From NCBI GenBank assembly GCA_958408685.1, contig CATYLC010000019.1:1-41704 (forward strand): DNA of 41,704 bases, written 5' to 3'. Below are positions 16,603 to 24,442 of the stretch, in pieces. Source of the DNA: an uncultured Collinsella sp. (GTDB taxonomy: Bacteria; Actinomycetota; Coriobacteriia; Coriobacteriales; Coriobacteriaceae). A program made the position numbers and the translations under genes. The notes beneath the pieces were generated by a model. That model made no database searches, was not told the origin of the DNA, and was given only the letters and a program-made list of their open reading frames with translations. Within the stretch, counting starts at the first letter, position 1. Every line of letters begins with the position of its first letter.

Positions 16603-17454
16603 CTAGGCCAAAGAACACGGGTAGAACGTTTGGTTAAAGAAGTCGACGACTTCGTTTTCGAACGCATTGATGCGCTCGTGAGCGTATTTGGCATAAATGA
16701 TATGCCTTCGGTCACACTCAAGACCGTTGAATACGGCAAACTGACCCTTGGGATCGCTCACGGCGTCCATAAGCGATGTGCCCATGAGCACCGATCCGCG
16801 CACCCGAGACGACAGCGCCTCGAGGCCACCGGGAATTGGATTGGCAACCGCCGTGCAGGCAAGACCCTGCTCGTCCAGAGCAGAAACCGCCAGCGCGACT
16901 CCGCCGCCAAGGCCCTCGCCCCATGCAAAGATGCGGTCGGGGTCCATGCCATCAAGATTGCGCGCAACCTTCGCCATCGCGCAACCCCAACGGACGCGCT
17001 CGACAAAAGCGGGCGAAGCAATCCCCCGCTGCAGGTCGTCCGCACCAGCAACATCGTCATCCAGCGCGAGGACGGCATATCCCATGGCGGCAAATCTCGT
17101 CATGTGGTGCCAGCCGCGCACAGGCCGATCGATGTCGTGGAACATCAGGCACAGCGGCACGCGCTCAGATACTCGGGCACGACCAACAGGCTCAATCAAA
17201 CGAGCGTGGACCGCATGGTCACCGAGCTCAAAGGAAACCTCCGAGTAACGAGCGCAGGGGTTAACAAAGTCAATTGCCGTAATGGCCAGGCCTTGAATCT
17301 CAAGATTCGAAGCGCATGTCTCTAAATCAGAAACATCTGCTTGGACATCACCGTGCCAGTCCCGATATTCTGCGAGCCTTGACGAAACCGTTCCAGGAAT
17401 TCCCACGAGCCCGGGGACTATCAGCTCGTCAACATTGCTCTCGCACTTAGACAT
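16603..17454 (-). CDS. AXE1-type esterase homologue lacking the nucleophile Ser (probable pseudoenzyme)
   Basis: The 283-aa protein is an alpha/beta-hydrolase of the acetyl xylan esterase / cephalosporin C deacetylase family. In active members the nucleophile sits in G-S-Q-G-G. Here the aligned segment is WGEGLGGGVALAVSAL, so Ser is replaced by Gly181 while the following helix is well kept. The acid (Asp230 in SLMDAVSDP) and base (His259 in YAHE) are still present. The usual CPGQG-type loop is also altered (LDDDVAG). It lies directly downstream of an intact paralogue, overlapping it by 8 bp (ATGTCTAA) with GGGGAGG upstream. The frame is open throughout, so it is not simply decaying. It may bind a ligand or partner the active enzyme. 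Confidence 0.72.
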   Translation of the reverse strand: MSKCESNVDELIVPGLVGIPGTVSSRLAEYRDWHGDVQADVSDLETCASNLEIQGLAITAIDFVNPCARYSEVSFELGDHAVHARLIEPVGRARVSERVPLCLMFHDIDRPVRGWHHMTRFAAMGYAVLALDDDVAGADDLQRGIASPAFVERVRWGCAMAKVARNLDGMDPDRIFAWGEGLGGGVALAVSALDEQGLACTAVANPIPGGLEALSSRVRGSVLMGTSLMDAVSDPKGQFAVFNGLECDRRHIIYAKYAHERINAFENEVVDFFNQTFYPCSLA

Positions 17455-18424
17455 GAGCCTCCCCTCCCTCACAGAAAAACGGAATGATCAGATCGTCAAA
17501 GTCCTGAATCTCCTCGTGGCCAAAGCCTTCAAAGAACTCATGACGCTTGTCGCAGGACAGGTTGTTGTACACCGCAAACTGCGTTGCCGGCGGACAGACG
17601 ATATCGGCCGTGCCCGTGCCAAACAGCACGGAGCACTTGACCATGGGGGCAAAATTCTTGGAATCGAAGTACGCCAGCTTGGCATAGGCTTCGTCAATAC
17701 AAGTCGAGTCCTCGTCAAACCAGCGCGACCAATAGCGCAGGCCCTCATAGGCAATATCGTCGGCGTCCAAATCCCAAACCAGGCGGAAATCCGACAGGAA
17801 GGGATAGAGGATGGCGGCGCGATTGATAAGCTCGCTGTTAAGCGCGCAGGTCGCAATGCCCAAACCGCCGCCCTGCGATGCGCCGTTCACATACACGCGG
17901 GTAAGATCGATGCCCTCGAGCTCGCGAACGATACGGCACAGAATGCAAATATCCTGATGTAGGCGGACATAGTAGAGGTTGGCCGGGTCGCCGTCGATAC
18001 CGGCGACGATATGGCCCGCGACCGTCGTGCCCTCAAATCCACCAATGTCCTCGGAGGGGCCTCCTTGGCCAGGACAATCGAGAGCAATGAGCGCCATGCC
18101 CATGCCCGCAAACGACGCCTGCTCAAACCAGCTGCGGCTTGCACCCGGATACCCATGGAACTGAAGTACCAATGGCACAGGCTCGTCCGAGACGGGTTTA
18201 AGGTACTTGGCATGCAGGCGTGCACCACACATGCCGGTATACCAGAGGTCGAAAAACCGACAGGTCGCGGAATCCGCAACCGAAGCCGCCTCAATCTCGT
18301 AGTCGAGCTCGACGGCGTCGGCCTCGGCCATGCGGTCCTTCCAAAAGAGATCGAAATCCGATGGACGGGGCATAGCGCCTCGATATTCACCAAATTGCTG
18401 TTGTAGCTCCTGAGCACTTGGCAT
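17447..18424 (-). CDS. Acetyl xylan esterase / cephalosporin C deacetylase family esterase
   Basis: This is a cytoplasmic alpha/beta-hydrolase that removes acetyl groups from sugars. The 325-aa protein has the family N-terminal helix region (RPSDFDLFW), the oxyanion-side QFHGYPG, LDCPGQGG, the nucleophile Ser183 in NGASQGGG, the acid Asp274 in TADIVCPP and the base His303 in GFGHEE; no signal peptide is seen. In a locus with lyase, kinase and epimerase genes it may deacetylate imported O-acetyl sialic acids; that role is inferred. The ATG at 18424 gives a full-length family N-terminus, but its ribosome site is weak. The ATG at 18373, with GAGG four bases upstream, is an alternative. Confidence 0.85.
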   Translation of the reverse strand: MPSAQELQQQFGEYRGAMPRPSDFDLFWKDRMAEADAVELDYEIEAASVADSATCRFFDLWYTGMCGARLHAKYLKPVSDEPVPLVLQFHGYPGASRSWFEQASFAGMGMALIALDCPGQGGPSEDIGGFEGTTVAGHIVAGIDGDPANLYYVRLHQDICILCRIVRELEGIDLTRVYVNGASQGGGLGIATCALNSELINRAAILYPFLSDFRLVWDLDADDIAYEGLRYWSRWFDEDSTCIDEAYAKLAYFDSKNFAPMVKCSVLFGTGTADIVCPPATQFAVYNNLSCDKRHEFFEGFGHEEIQDFDDLIIPFFCEGGEAHV

Positions 18425-18460
18425 GGCTCGTGAACCCAGCCTTTCGAAATCGCAACGGAG

Positions 18461-18488
18461 GTGCGCCCGGCAAGGGAACCGGGCGCAC
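18461..18488 (-). terminator. GC-rich hairpin between the ABC ATPase gene and the esterase gene
   Basis: GTGCGCCCGG and CCGGGCGCAC form a perfect 10-bp stem with an 8-nt loop. Only scattered U residues follow on the minus strand. It probably damps transcription from the importer genes into the esterase genes. Confidence 0.5.
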
Positions 18489-18504
18489 GGGAGGGAAAGC
18501 GAGG

Positions 18505-19332
18505 CTACTCGCCGAGCTTGGGATGCAGCAGCGACGGCGCAGCGCCGAGCAGCATCTTGGTGTAGGGGTCCTGAGGGTGCTGGAAGACCTGCTTGGCCTC
18601 GCCCTGCTCGACGATCTTGCCACCATTCATAACGATGATGTCGTCAGAGATATAGCGGACCGTCTGGATATCATGGCTGATGAACACCATGGCCAGGCCG
18701 AGCTCCTTCTTAAGGTCGGTCAGCAGGTTCAGAATCTGCGCGCGGACCGAAACGTCCAGAGCCGAGGTGGGCTCGTCGGCGATGATGGCATCGGGGTTCA
18801 GCGAAAGGGCACGGGCAATTGCGACGCGCTGGCGCTGGCCGCCCGAAAGCTGGCCGGGAAGAACCTCGGCGGCGGAGCTGGGCAGACCGGTGAGCTCCAA
18901 GAGCTCCTTGACGCGCTTCTCCTGCTCGGCCTCGGTACCCAAGTTGTGGACGCGCATGGGGTCGAGCAGTTGCTCGCGAACGACCATGCGGGGGTTGAGC
19001 GCCGTGGCCGGGTTCTGGAACACGACCGAGATGACGCGGCCCATGTGGCGACGGTCCTCGGCGGTACGCTTGGTAACGTCCTTGCCCTTAAAGTAGACCT
19101 TGCCGCTCGTGGGGGCCTGCAGGCCGCACATGACGTTAGCGGTGGTGGACTTTCCGCAACCGGACTCGCCGACGATGCCGATCGTCTGGCCGGGCATGAG
19201 CTTAATCGTTACACCCTGGACGGCGTGAACCAGGTTGGGGTGCAGAATCGAGCCGGTACGGGTCCTAAAGGTGACGTGGACGTCATCAAGGAAGATGATC
19301 GGCTCGACGCCGTTGACTGCGGTCTCGCTCAT
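18505..19332 (-). CDS. ABC transporter ATP-binding protein (OppF-like, short C-terminus)
   Basis: This is an ATPase subunit of the second peptide/nickel-type importer. The 275-aa protein has Walker A (GESGCGKST), signature (LSGGQRQRVAIARAL), Walker B (AIIADEP) with TSALDVS, and the H-loop (FISHDIQ). It ends soon after the DPYTKMLL segment that closes the ABC domain. It therefore lacks the C-terminal cysteine-rich extension present in the oppD and oppF products at the left of the window. The ATG directly follows the stop of the fused permease-ATPase gene (TAGATG), with a strong GGAGG eight bases upstream. The pairing partner is probably the ATPase half of that fusion. Substrate inferred from context: sialic acid. 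Confidence 0.9.
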   Translation of the reverse strand: MSETAVNGVEPIIFLDDVHVTFRTRTGSILHPNLVHAVQGVTIKLMPGQTIGIVGESGCGKSTTANVMCGLQAPTSGKVYFKGKDVTKRTAEDRRHMGRVISVVFQNPATALNPRMVVREQLLDPMRVHNLGTEAEQEKRVKELLELTGLPSSAAEVLPGQLSGGQRQRVAIARALSLNPDAIIADEPTSALDVSVRAQILNLLTDLKKELGLAMVFISHDIQTVRYISDDIIVMNGGKIVEQGEAKQVFQHPQDPYTKMLLGAAPSLLHPKLGE

Positions 19333-21348
19333 CTACATCACCTCCGCGTGAGGGGTCAAACCATTTGCCTTGAGCACCTCATCGGGGAGCTCGGAATAGA
19401 AGTGCTCGGTGCCGGGCACGCGCTTGAAGACCGGACGGGTGTCCAGGCCAATGCGCGGATGGCTCGAGCGGGGCGCGAAGCGATCGCCCTTGGGAAAATC
19501 GCGCGGGCTCGGAACGGCGCCGGGCACCTGGTGCAGGCGGCCCGAACCGCTCTCGATGGACAGGACGGAGCCCAGAAGGCCGCGGGTGTACTCGTGAATC
19601 GGGTTGGTGAGCAGCTCCTTGGTGGGCGCCTGCTCTATAACCTGACCGGCGTACATAACCGTGATGTTATGAGCGACCTCGGCGACCAGTGCCAGGTCGT
19701 GCGAAACGAAGATCATGGCAAAGCCGAGCTTGGCCTGAAGGTCGTTAAGCAGCTTGATGACCTGCTTCTGGACGGTAACGTCCAGAGCGGTCGTGGGCTC
19801 GTCGCAGATGACCAGCTTGGGGTCGCGGGTAAGGGCCATAGCGATCAGAACGCGCTGACGCTGACCACCGGAAAGCTCATGCGGATAGCTCTCGAGCGTA
19901 CGCTTGGGGTCGAGGCCCACGAGCTCCAGGAGCTCCTCGGCGCTACGGGTGCCGCCACGCTTGGTGAGCTGCTTCATCTGAGCGGAAATGAGCATGGAGG
20001 GGTTGAGCGAGGACAGGGCGTCCTGATAGACCATGGCGATATCGGTACCGCGCAGGCCGAACCACTCCTTCTTGCTCATCTTGAGCAGGTCGCGGCCCTC
20101 CCAGAGAACCTCACCGGAAAGATGCTCGTCATCGTCGGTCAGGCCCATGATGGCCAGCGTGGTGATGGACTTACCGCAGCCGGACTCGCCTACCAGGCCC
20201 ATGGTCTGGCCGGGACGGACGTCAAAGTTGACGTGGTCAACGACGTTGATGTCACCGTGGTGCTCAAACTGGATGCAGAAATCGCGGACCGAAAGGATCG
20301 GCTCAACGGACTCATCGGGCACATGGCGGTCGTTACGCTTGAGTTCGACATCACGCAGAGCGCCAAGACGGGCGGACAGGGACTGAGCCTGCTCCTTGTA
20401 GGCGCGAACGGGGTCGGAGACCAGCAGGTCGGCCTCGCGGCGCTTGGAGGAGTCGGTCGGATCCAGGGCGGCGGAGGGAGCAGCGGCCATGGCGTCGGTA
20501 ATGCCCTCGGAGAGGATGTTGAGCGCCAGGCAGGTGATCATGATGGCCAGGCCCGGGAACAGCGCCTGCCACCAACGGCCAGCGAGCACGCCGCCGCGGG
20601 CGTCGGCGAGGATGTTGCCCCAGGTAGCGGTGGGCTCCTGGATACCAGCGCCGATAAAGGTCAGCGAGGCCTCGAAGATGATGGCGTCGGCGACCAGGGT
20701 AACGGTGAAGACCATAATCGGGGCAATGCAGTTACGCAGAACATGCTTGATCAAAATCCACGGAGCCTTGGCGCCGGAAACGATGACCGCGCGGACATAG
20801 TCCTCGCCGTACTCGGACACAATGTTGGCGCGCACGATACGGGCAATCTGCGGAGTATACATAAAGCCGATGGCGAAGATGATCGACGGCACGGAGTTGC
20901 CCAAGATGGAGACGAAGACGGCCGCGAGGGCGATGCCCGGGATGGACATGATGATGTCCAGGATGCGCATGATCGCCTCGGAAACGGACTTGCGCGAAAC
21001 CGCCGCGAGGGCGCCCACGACCGAGCCGCAGACCAGAGCCATGGCAGTGGCGCCAAAGCCGATGATCAGCGAGTAACGGCCACCGTAGAGCATACGCGAC
21101 AGAATGTCGCGACCCTTATCGTCGGTACCGAAGATAAATCCGTTGCCGGGAGCCTGGCGAGCAGTGAAAATCTCGACCGGGCTATAGGGGGCGAGCAAGG
21201 GAGCAAGAATCGCAGTAAGGGCGACCAGCACCAGCACGACGGCGGCAATCTTAGAAGACAGCGTCATCTTCTTCCAGCCACCGAGCTTGAGCCCCTTGGA
21301 GGCAGCTTTCTCGAGCTGCTCGGTTTGCTTCTCTCGAATCTTTACCAT
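19333..21348 (-). CDS. Fused ABC permease-ATPase (DppC-like plus DppD-like domains)
   Basis: A single 671-aa protein joins an OppC/DppC-type permease and an OppD/DppD-type ATPase. Residues 1-290 hold the membrane part, with the first helix about 33-53, the FGTDDKGRDILSR loop and the EAA loop around DYVRAVIVSGAKAP. A charged linker (about 295-345) follows. The ATPase has Walker A GESGCGKS (387-394), signature LSGGQRQR (492-499), Walker B LVICDEP (512-518) and the H-loop FVSHD. At the C-terminal oligopeptide motif the cysteines are lost (RFAPRSSHPR). It starts three bases past the permease gene stop. Such fusions occur in peptide-type importers and, from memory, in sialic acid importers of Corynebacterium and Haemophilus. 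Confidence 0.92.
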   Translation of the reverse strand: MVKIREKQTEQLEKAASKGLKLGGWKKMTLSSKIAAVVLVLVALTAILAPLLAPYSPVEIFTARQAPGNGFIFGTDDKGRDILSRMLYGGRYSLIIGFGATAMALVCGSVVGALAAVSRKSVSEAIMRILDIIMSIPGIALAAVFVSILGNSVPSIIFAIGFMYTPQIARIVRANIVSEYGEDYVRAVIVSGAKAPWILIKHVLRNCIAPIMVFTVTLVADAIIFEASLTFIGAGIQEPTATWGNILADARGGVLAGRWWQALFPGLAIMITCLALNILSEGITDAMAAAPSAALDPTDSSKRREADLLVSDPVRAYKEQAQSLSARLGALRDVELKRNDRHVPDESVEPILSVRDFCIQFEHHGDINVVDHVNFDVRPGQTMGLVGESGCGKSITTLAIMGLTDDDEHLSGEVLWEGRDLLKMSKKEWFGLRGTDIAMVYQDALSSLNPSMLISAQMKQLTKRGGTRSAEELLELVGLDPKRTLESYPHELSGGQRQRVLIAMALTRDPKLVICDEPTTALDVTVQKQVIKLLNDLQAKLGFAMIFVSHDLALVAEVAHNITVMYAGQVIEQAPTKELLTNPIHEYTRGLLGSVLSIESGSGRLHQVPGAVPSPRDFPKGDRFAPRSSHPRIGLDTRPVFKRVPGTEHFYSELPDEVLKANGLTPHAEVM

Positions 21349-21351
21349 AAT

Positions 21352-22308
21352 CTACACCGTCCTGATGCGCGGGTTGATGAGCAGGTAGAGCATGTCAACC
21401 ACGATGTTGATGATGATGAAGGCAAGAGCAACGACGATGACGACGCCCTGAACCAGGTTCGCCTCGTTGCCCTGAACGCCCTGCAGAATCGCAGTACCCA
21501 TGCCGGGGAGGTTGAAGATGACCTCGATGACGACAGCACCGCCCATGAGGTAGCCGATCTTAAGACCGAGGGTGGTGACCGGGGTGATCAGCGCGTTGCG
21601 CAAGACGTTGATGCCGACGACGACCTTCTCGGGAACGCCGGCGCCGCGAGCCATACGGACATAGTCCTTATCGAGCTCCTCGACCATGGCAGTACGCACG
21701 ATACGAGTCATCTGGCCCGTCAGCGGGAATGCCAGAGCGATAGCGGGCATGATCATACGTCCCAGATAGCCAGCCGGGTTGGTGGTGAAGTGAGGCAGAG
21801 CACCAGACGCCGGGAGCACCTTAAGGTAGGAAGAGAACAGCAGAATCAACAGGACGGCAAGCCAGAACGACGGGGTTGCCAAGCCGGCGATGGAAAAGAC
21901 GCGGATCACTTGGTCCGGCCATTTATCGCGATACAGTGCCGCGATGACGCCGAGTAAAAACGAGACGACCGCGCCGATGGCAAGACCGATGAAGGTCAGC
22001 TGCATCGTGACGGGCAGGGCCGTGGAGATGCGCTTGGCAACGGAGTTGCGAGCAGCACCATAGGTGCCCATATCACCATGGATCAAATCGCCCATGTAGC
22101 GCACGTAGCGCACGGGCCAGGGGTCGTCCAGACCATACTTCTCATGGTACTCGGCAACCGCCTCGGGCGAGGCACCGTCACCCAACGCCGTATAGGCGGG
22201 GTCGGTCTTGGAGAACGACATAAGGAAGAACACCAGGACGGTGACGCCCAATGCCATGATCGGCAGCGCCACGAGACGCCTTCCAATCAAACGTAGAAAG
22301 TTGTTCAC
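21352..22308 (-). CDS. ABC transporter permease (OppB/DppB-like)
   Basis: This is the other membrane subunit of the second importer. From a GTG start the protein is 318 aa. It begins NNFLRLIGRRLVALPIM, runs into the first helix (about 10-32), and has five further helices, the EAA loop (DYVRMARGAGVPEKVVV) and the terminal NPRIRTV. I chose the GTG because GGGGAG lies five bases upstream; an ATG 33 bp earlier has no such site and adds residues unlike the family. A terminator-like hairpin separates it from the lipoprotein gene upstream. Confidence 0.9.
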   Translation of the reverse strand: MNNFLRLIGRRLVALPIMALGVTVLVFFLMSFSKTDPAYTALGDGASPEAVAEYHEKYGLDDPWPVRYVRYMGDLIHGDMGTYGAARNSVAKRISTALPVTMQLTFIGLAIGAVVSFLLGVIAALYRDKWPDQVIRVFSIAGLATPSFWLAVLLILLFSSYLKVLPASGALPHFTTNPAGYLGRMIMPAIALAFPLTGQMTRIVRTAMVEELDKDYVRMARGAGVPEKVVVGINVLRNALITPVTTLGLKIGYLMGGAVVIEVIFNLPGMGTAILQGVQGNEANLVQGVVIVVALAFIIINIVVDMLYLLINPRIRTV

Positions 22309-22349
22309 GTTCTCTCCCCTTTCTTTTGTCGGTAGGACCAACTGGTATA

Positions 22350-22403
22350 TGAGTATGGATACTCATTACAAGACCCGAGCGACATCGAGGCCGCCCGGGT
22401 CTT
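22350..22403 (-). terminator. Two hairpins between the binding-protein and permease genes
   Basis: The first hairpin met on the minus transcript is AAGACCCG/CGGGTCTT (22370-22403). It is followed by the perfect TGAGTAT/ATACTCA hairpin (22350-22365). The U-tract is short. As in the oppA-oppB gap, the position suggests partial termination or 3' stabilisation, so that more binding protein than permease is made. Confidence 0.55.
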
Positions 22404-22463
22404 TGTTTCAACTATGAGGACGTTGCCTTACGACCGACGCGCTACATATGACTCAAGCGAGTC

Positions 22464-24077
22464 TTAGGCCTTGACGGTCGCGACGCCCCTGAAGGACATG
22501 CTCGTCGTGCCGATGCCCTTGAAGCCATCGAGGGCCTCGCCGTTAGGCGCGGTGGACGGATCGTCCCAGGAAGCGGAAACGGTCTTGACGTGGACAACGG
22601 GGTACAGAACAGCGTTGTCGGCGATGATGTCGAAGCACTCGTTCCACTTCTTCTGCTGCTCGTCGCCCTCGGCGGCAAGAGCCTCGTCCATGAGACCGTG
22701 GAGCTTCGCCCACTCTGCGGAATCCTTCCACGGGCAACGGGTCTGCATCCAGACGTTGTCGCCATACCACCAGTTGAGCAGCAGGTCGGGATCGGCGCCG
22801 AAGCAGGACGGATCGCCAGGAGCGAGAAGGATATCGTAGGCCTCGCCGCCGTCGATGGCAGCGTAGGTGGCCGGCGAGGTATCGGTCTGGATGGTCACAT
22901 CGAAGCCGAGAGCGTCGAGGTCGTTCTTGACCTGAGCGGTCATGCCCTTGATCTGCTCGTTGTCGGTGGCGCGCAGGGTGATGACGCCCGGGGTGATGCC
23001 AGACTCTTCGATGAGCTTCTTGGCCTTCTTGGCGTCAGTCTTGTACACCGTGGAAGCCTCATGATAGTTGGTGAAGCTCTTGGGCAGGTAGCAGCTGGCA
23101 GCGGTGGCAAGGCCGGCGAAGGTGTTGGTGATCATCTTCTCGGTGTCGAGCGCATACATGACGGCCTGACGGACCTTGACGTTGTTCCAAGGCTCCTTGG
23201 CGACGTTGAACATGATGAAGCGGGTGCCGAAACCCTGAACGTTATCGATCTTGCAGCCAGCGCTCTCGAGCTGGTCGACGGCGTCAGCGGTGACGAGCTC
23301 CATAACGAGCGTGGAGCCCTCCTGCTGGGCGGTAACGCGAGCGGTGGGGTCGGTCAGGATGCTGTACTGGATCTTCTTATCCTCGGCAGCATACTCACCG
23401 TTGTACTCGGGGTTGGGAACCAGGGTGATCTCGGTATCGGAGATAGAGTCGTACATCCAGGGGCCAGAACCGATCGGCTGCTTGGCGCGATCCTCCTCGG
23501 CCTGGGTGGCCGGGGTAACACGGATGATGGCCAGACGATCCTTGAGCAGGGAGAAGTTGGGGACCTTGGTCTTGACCGTTACAGTGCTGGCGTCCTTGGC
23601 CTCGATGGACTCGAAGGGCTGGAAGAACGGAGCATAGGTAGCGGAAGCAGCGCAAGCGGTGTAGGAAGCGACGACGTCGTCAGCAGTGACCTCGGTGCCA
23701 TCGGAGAACTTGGCGCCCTTGCGGATGGTGACCTCGAAGGTGGTGTCGTCCACGGACTTGGGATCGTCGGTGGCGAGCTCGTTGAAGGTGCTGTAGTCGT
23801 GGTAATCGATGCCGTAGAGGCCCTCGACGACGTGCCAGTTAGCACCCAGGCCCACAGCGGAGCCGGTGCTGGCGGGATCGAAGCTGGACGGAGCGTAAGC
23901 GGAACCAGCGGTGATCACGCCGCCACCACGGTTGGCGGAATCGGTGGAACCGGAAGCGGAACCCTCGTCGTTAGAGCTGCCACCGCAGCCGGTGAGACCA
24001 AGCCCTGCGACAGCAGCGACGCTGCCGGTGAGGCCGAGGAACGAACGCCTGGACATACCCTTGTTGATGATGGCCAT
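22464..24077 (-). CDS. Extracellular solute-binding lipoprotein, family 5, of the second importer
   Basis: This is the binding lipoprotein for the fused ABC importer downstream. From the ATG at 24077 (AGGAG seven bases upstream) it is 537 aa. Its signal peptide has a strong twin-arginine motif, SRRSFLG (residues 9-15), a hydrophobic stretch and the lipobox LTGC with Cys31, followed by a Gly/Ser linker. The body is an SBP_bac_5 protein: SFDPASTGSAVG near the N-terminus, FEVTIRKGAKFSDGTEVTADDV, and PIGSGPWMYD. Family 5 includes peptide, nickel and some sugar binders. The nearby catabolic genes make sialic acid a plausible ligand; this is inferred. Confidence 0.9.
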   Translation of the reverse strand: MAIINKGMSRRSFLGLTGSVAAVAGLGLTGCGGSSNDEGSASGSTDSANRGGGVITAGSAYAPSSFDPASTGSAVGLGANWHVVEGLYGIDYHDYSTFNELATDDPKSVDDTTFEVTIRKGAKFSDGTEVTADDVVASYTACAASATYAPFFQPFESIEAKDASTVTVKTKVPNFSLLKDRLAIIRVTPATQAEEDRAKQPIGSGPWMYDSISDTEITLVPNPEYNGEYAAEDKKIQYSILTDPTARVTAQQEGSTLVMELVTADAVDQLESAGCKIDNVQGFGTRFIMFNVAKEPWNNVKVRQAVMYALDTEKMITNTFAGLATAASCYLPKSFTNYHEASTVYKTDAKKAKKLIEESGITPGVITLRATDNEQIKGMTAQVKNDLDALGFDVTIQTDTSPATYAAIDGGEAYDILLAPGDPSCFGADPDLLLNWWYGDNVWMQTRCPWKDSAEWAKLHGLMDEALAAEGDEQQKKWNECFDIIADNAVLYPVVHVKTVSASWDDPSTAPNGEALDGFKGIGTTSMSFRGVATVKA

Positions 24078-24442
24078 GTCTTCTCCTATCAATAGAGAAT
24101 CTTACCCGGGAGCACCTAGACTTGCCCCCGCGCAACTTGCGGACGATATATACCTTACCTACCGACGAACCCAACTGAGGTGCCGCGCTCGGTGACCGAT
24201 ACATACATACGCTTGAACGGTATTTACTACCGTTCACCGAATTCATTGACAAACGATTCGCCAGACAGTATGTATTGACGAGGTGAGATATCAGTCTTCG
24301 TCAACCCGCAGGATAGCAGGGTTGTTCACCATGGCTAGTCAAACGTTTTAGCGTTAATAAAACCCGAAACCAGCAGGCAATCATGGCGTAATAAATGGTT
24401 GAAAATCACGCAATCATGTATATCAGTAGTTTAGGCTCGTGT
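24078..24442. other. 365-bp intergenic region upstream of the second importer
   Basis: No credible gene is seen here. The region is AT-richer than its surroundings and holds the perfect palindrome at 24215-24235. On the minus strand TTGTCA (24246-24251) lies 17 bp from TAGTAA inside that palindrome, and a second weak -10-like TATATA lies about 60 bp before the lipoprotein ATG. A CAACCC/GGGTTG hairpin is present near 24303-24325. No clear terminator follows uvrC, so its transcript may run into this region. Confidence 0.5.
24215..24235. promoter_or_regulatory. Perfect 8-5-8 inverted repeat GAACGGTA-N5-TACCGTTC, candidate operator
   Basis: The two 8-bp arms are exactly complementary around TTTAC. 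The site lies about 140 bp upstream of the importer lipoprotein gene. It would overlap the -10 box of a candidate minus-strand promoter (TTGTCA, 17 bp, TAGTAA), as expected of a repressor site. The size and symmetry suit a dimeric helix-turn-helix protein. No regulator gene is in the window. Confidence 0.5.

Noticed and set aside
18418..21957. A very long open frame (about 1,180 codons) on the plus strand
   Set aside because: It lies antisense to the ATPase, the fused permease-ATPase and the permease genes, which have clear motifs. Its predicted protein is rich in His, Asp and Gly with no recognisable domain, as expected from the complement of high-GC coding DNA.
22343..22348. GGTATA as a NanR-type operator
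   Set aside because: E. coli NanR uses several spaced repeats of this hexamer. Here only isolated copies occur, including one before gap, so it is probably chance.
24247..24275. Plus-strand promoter TTGACA-17-TATGTA
   Set aside because: The -35 is perfect, but the -10 matches only half the consensus, and it would drive transcription antisense into uvrC with no plus-strand gene nearby.
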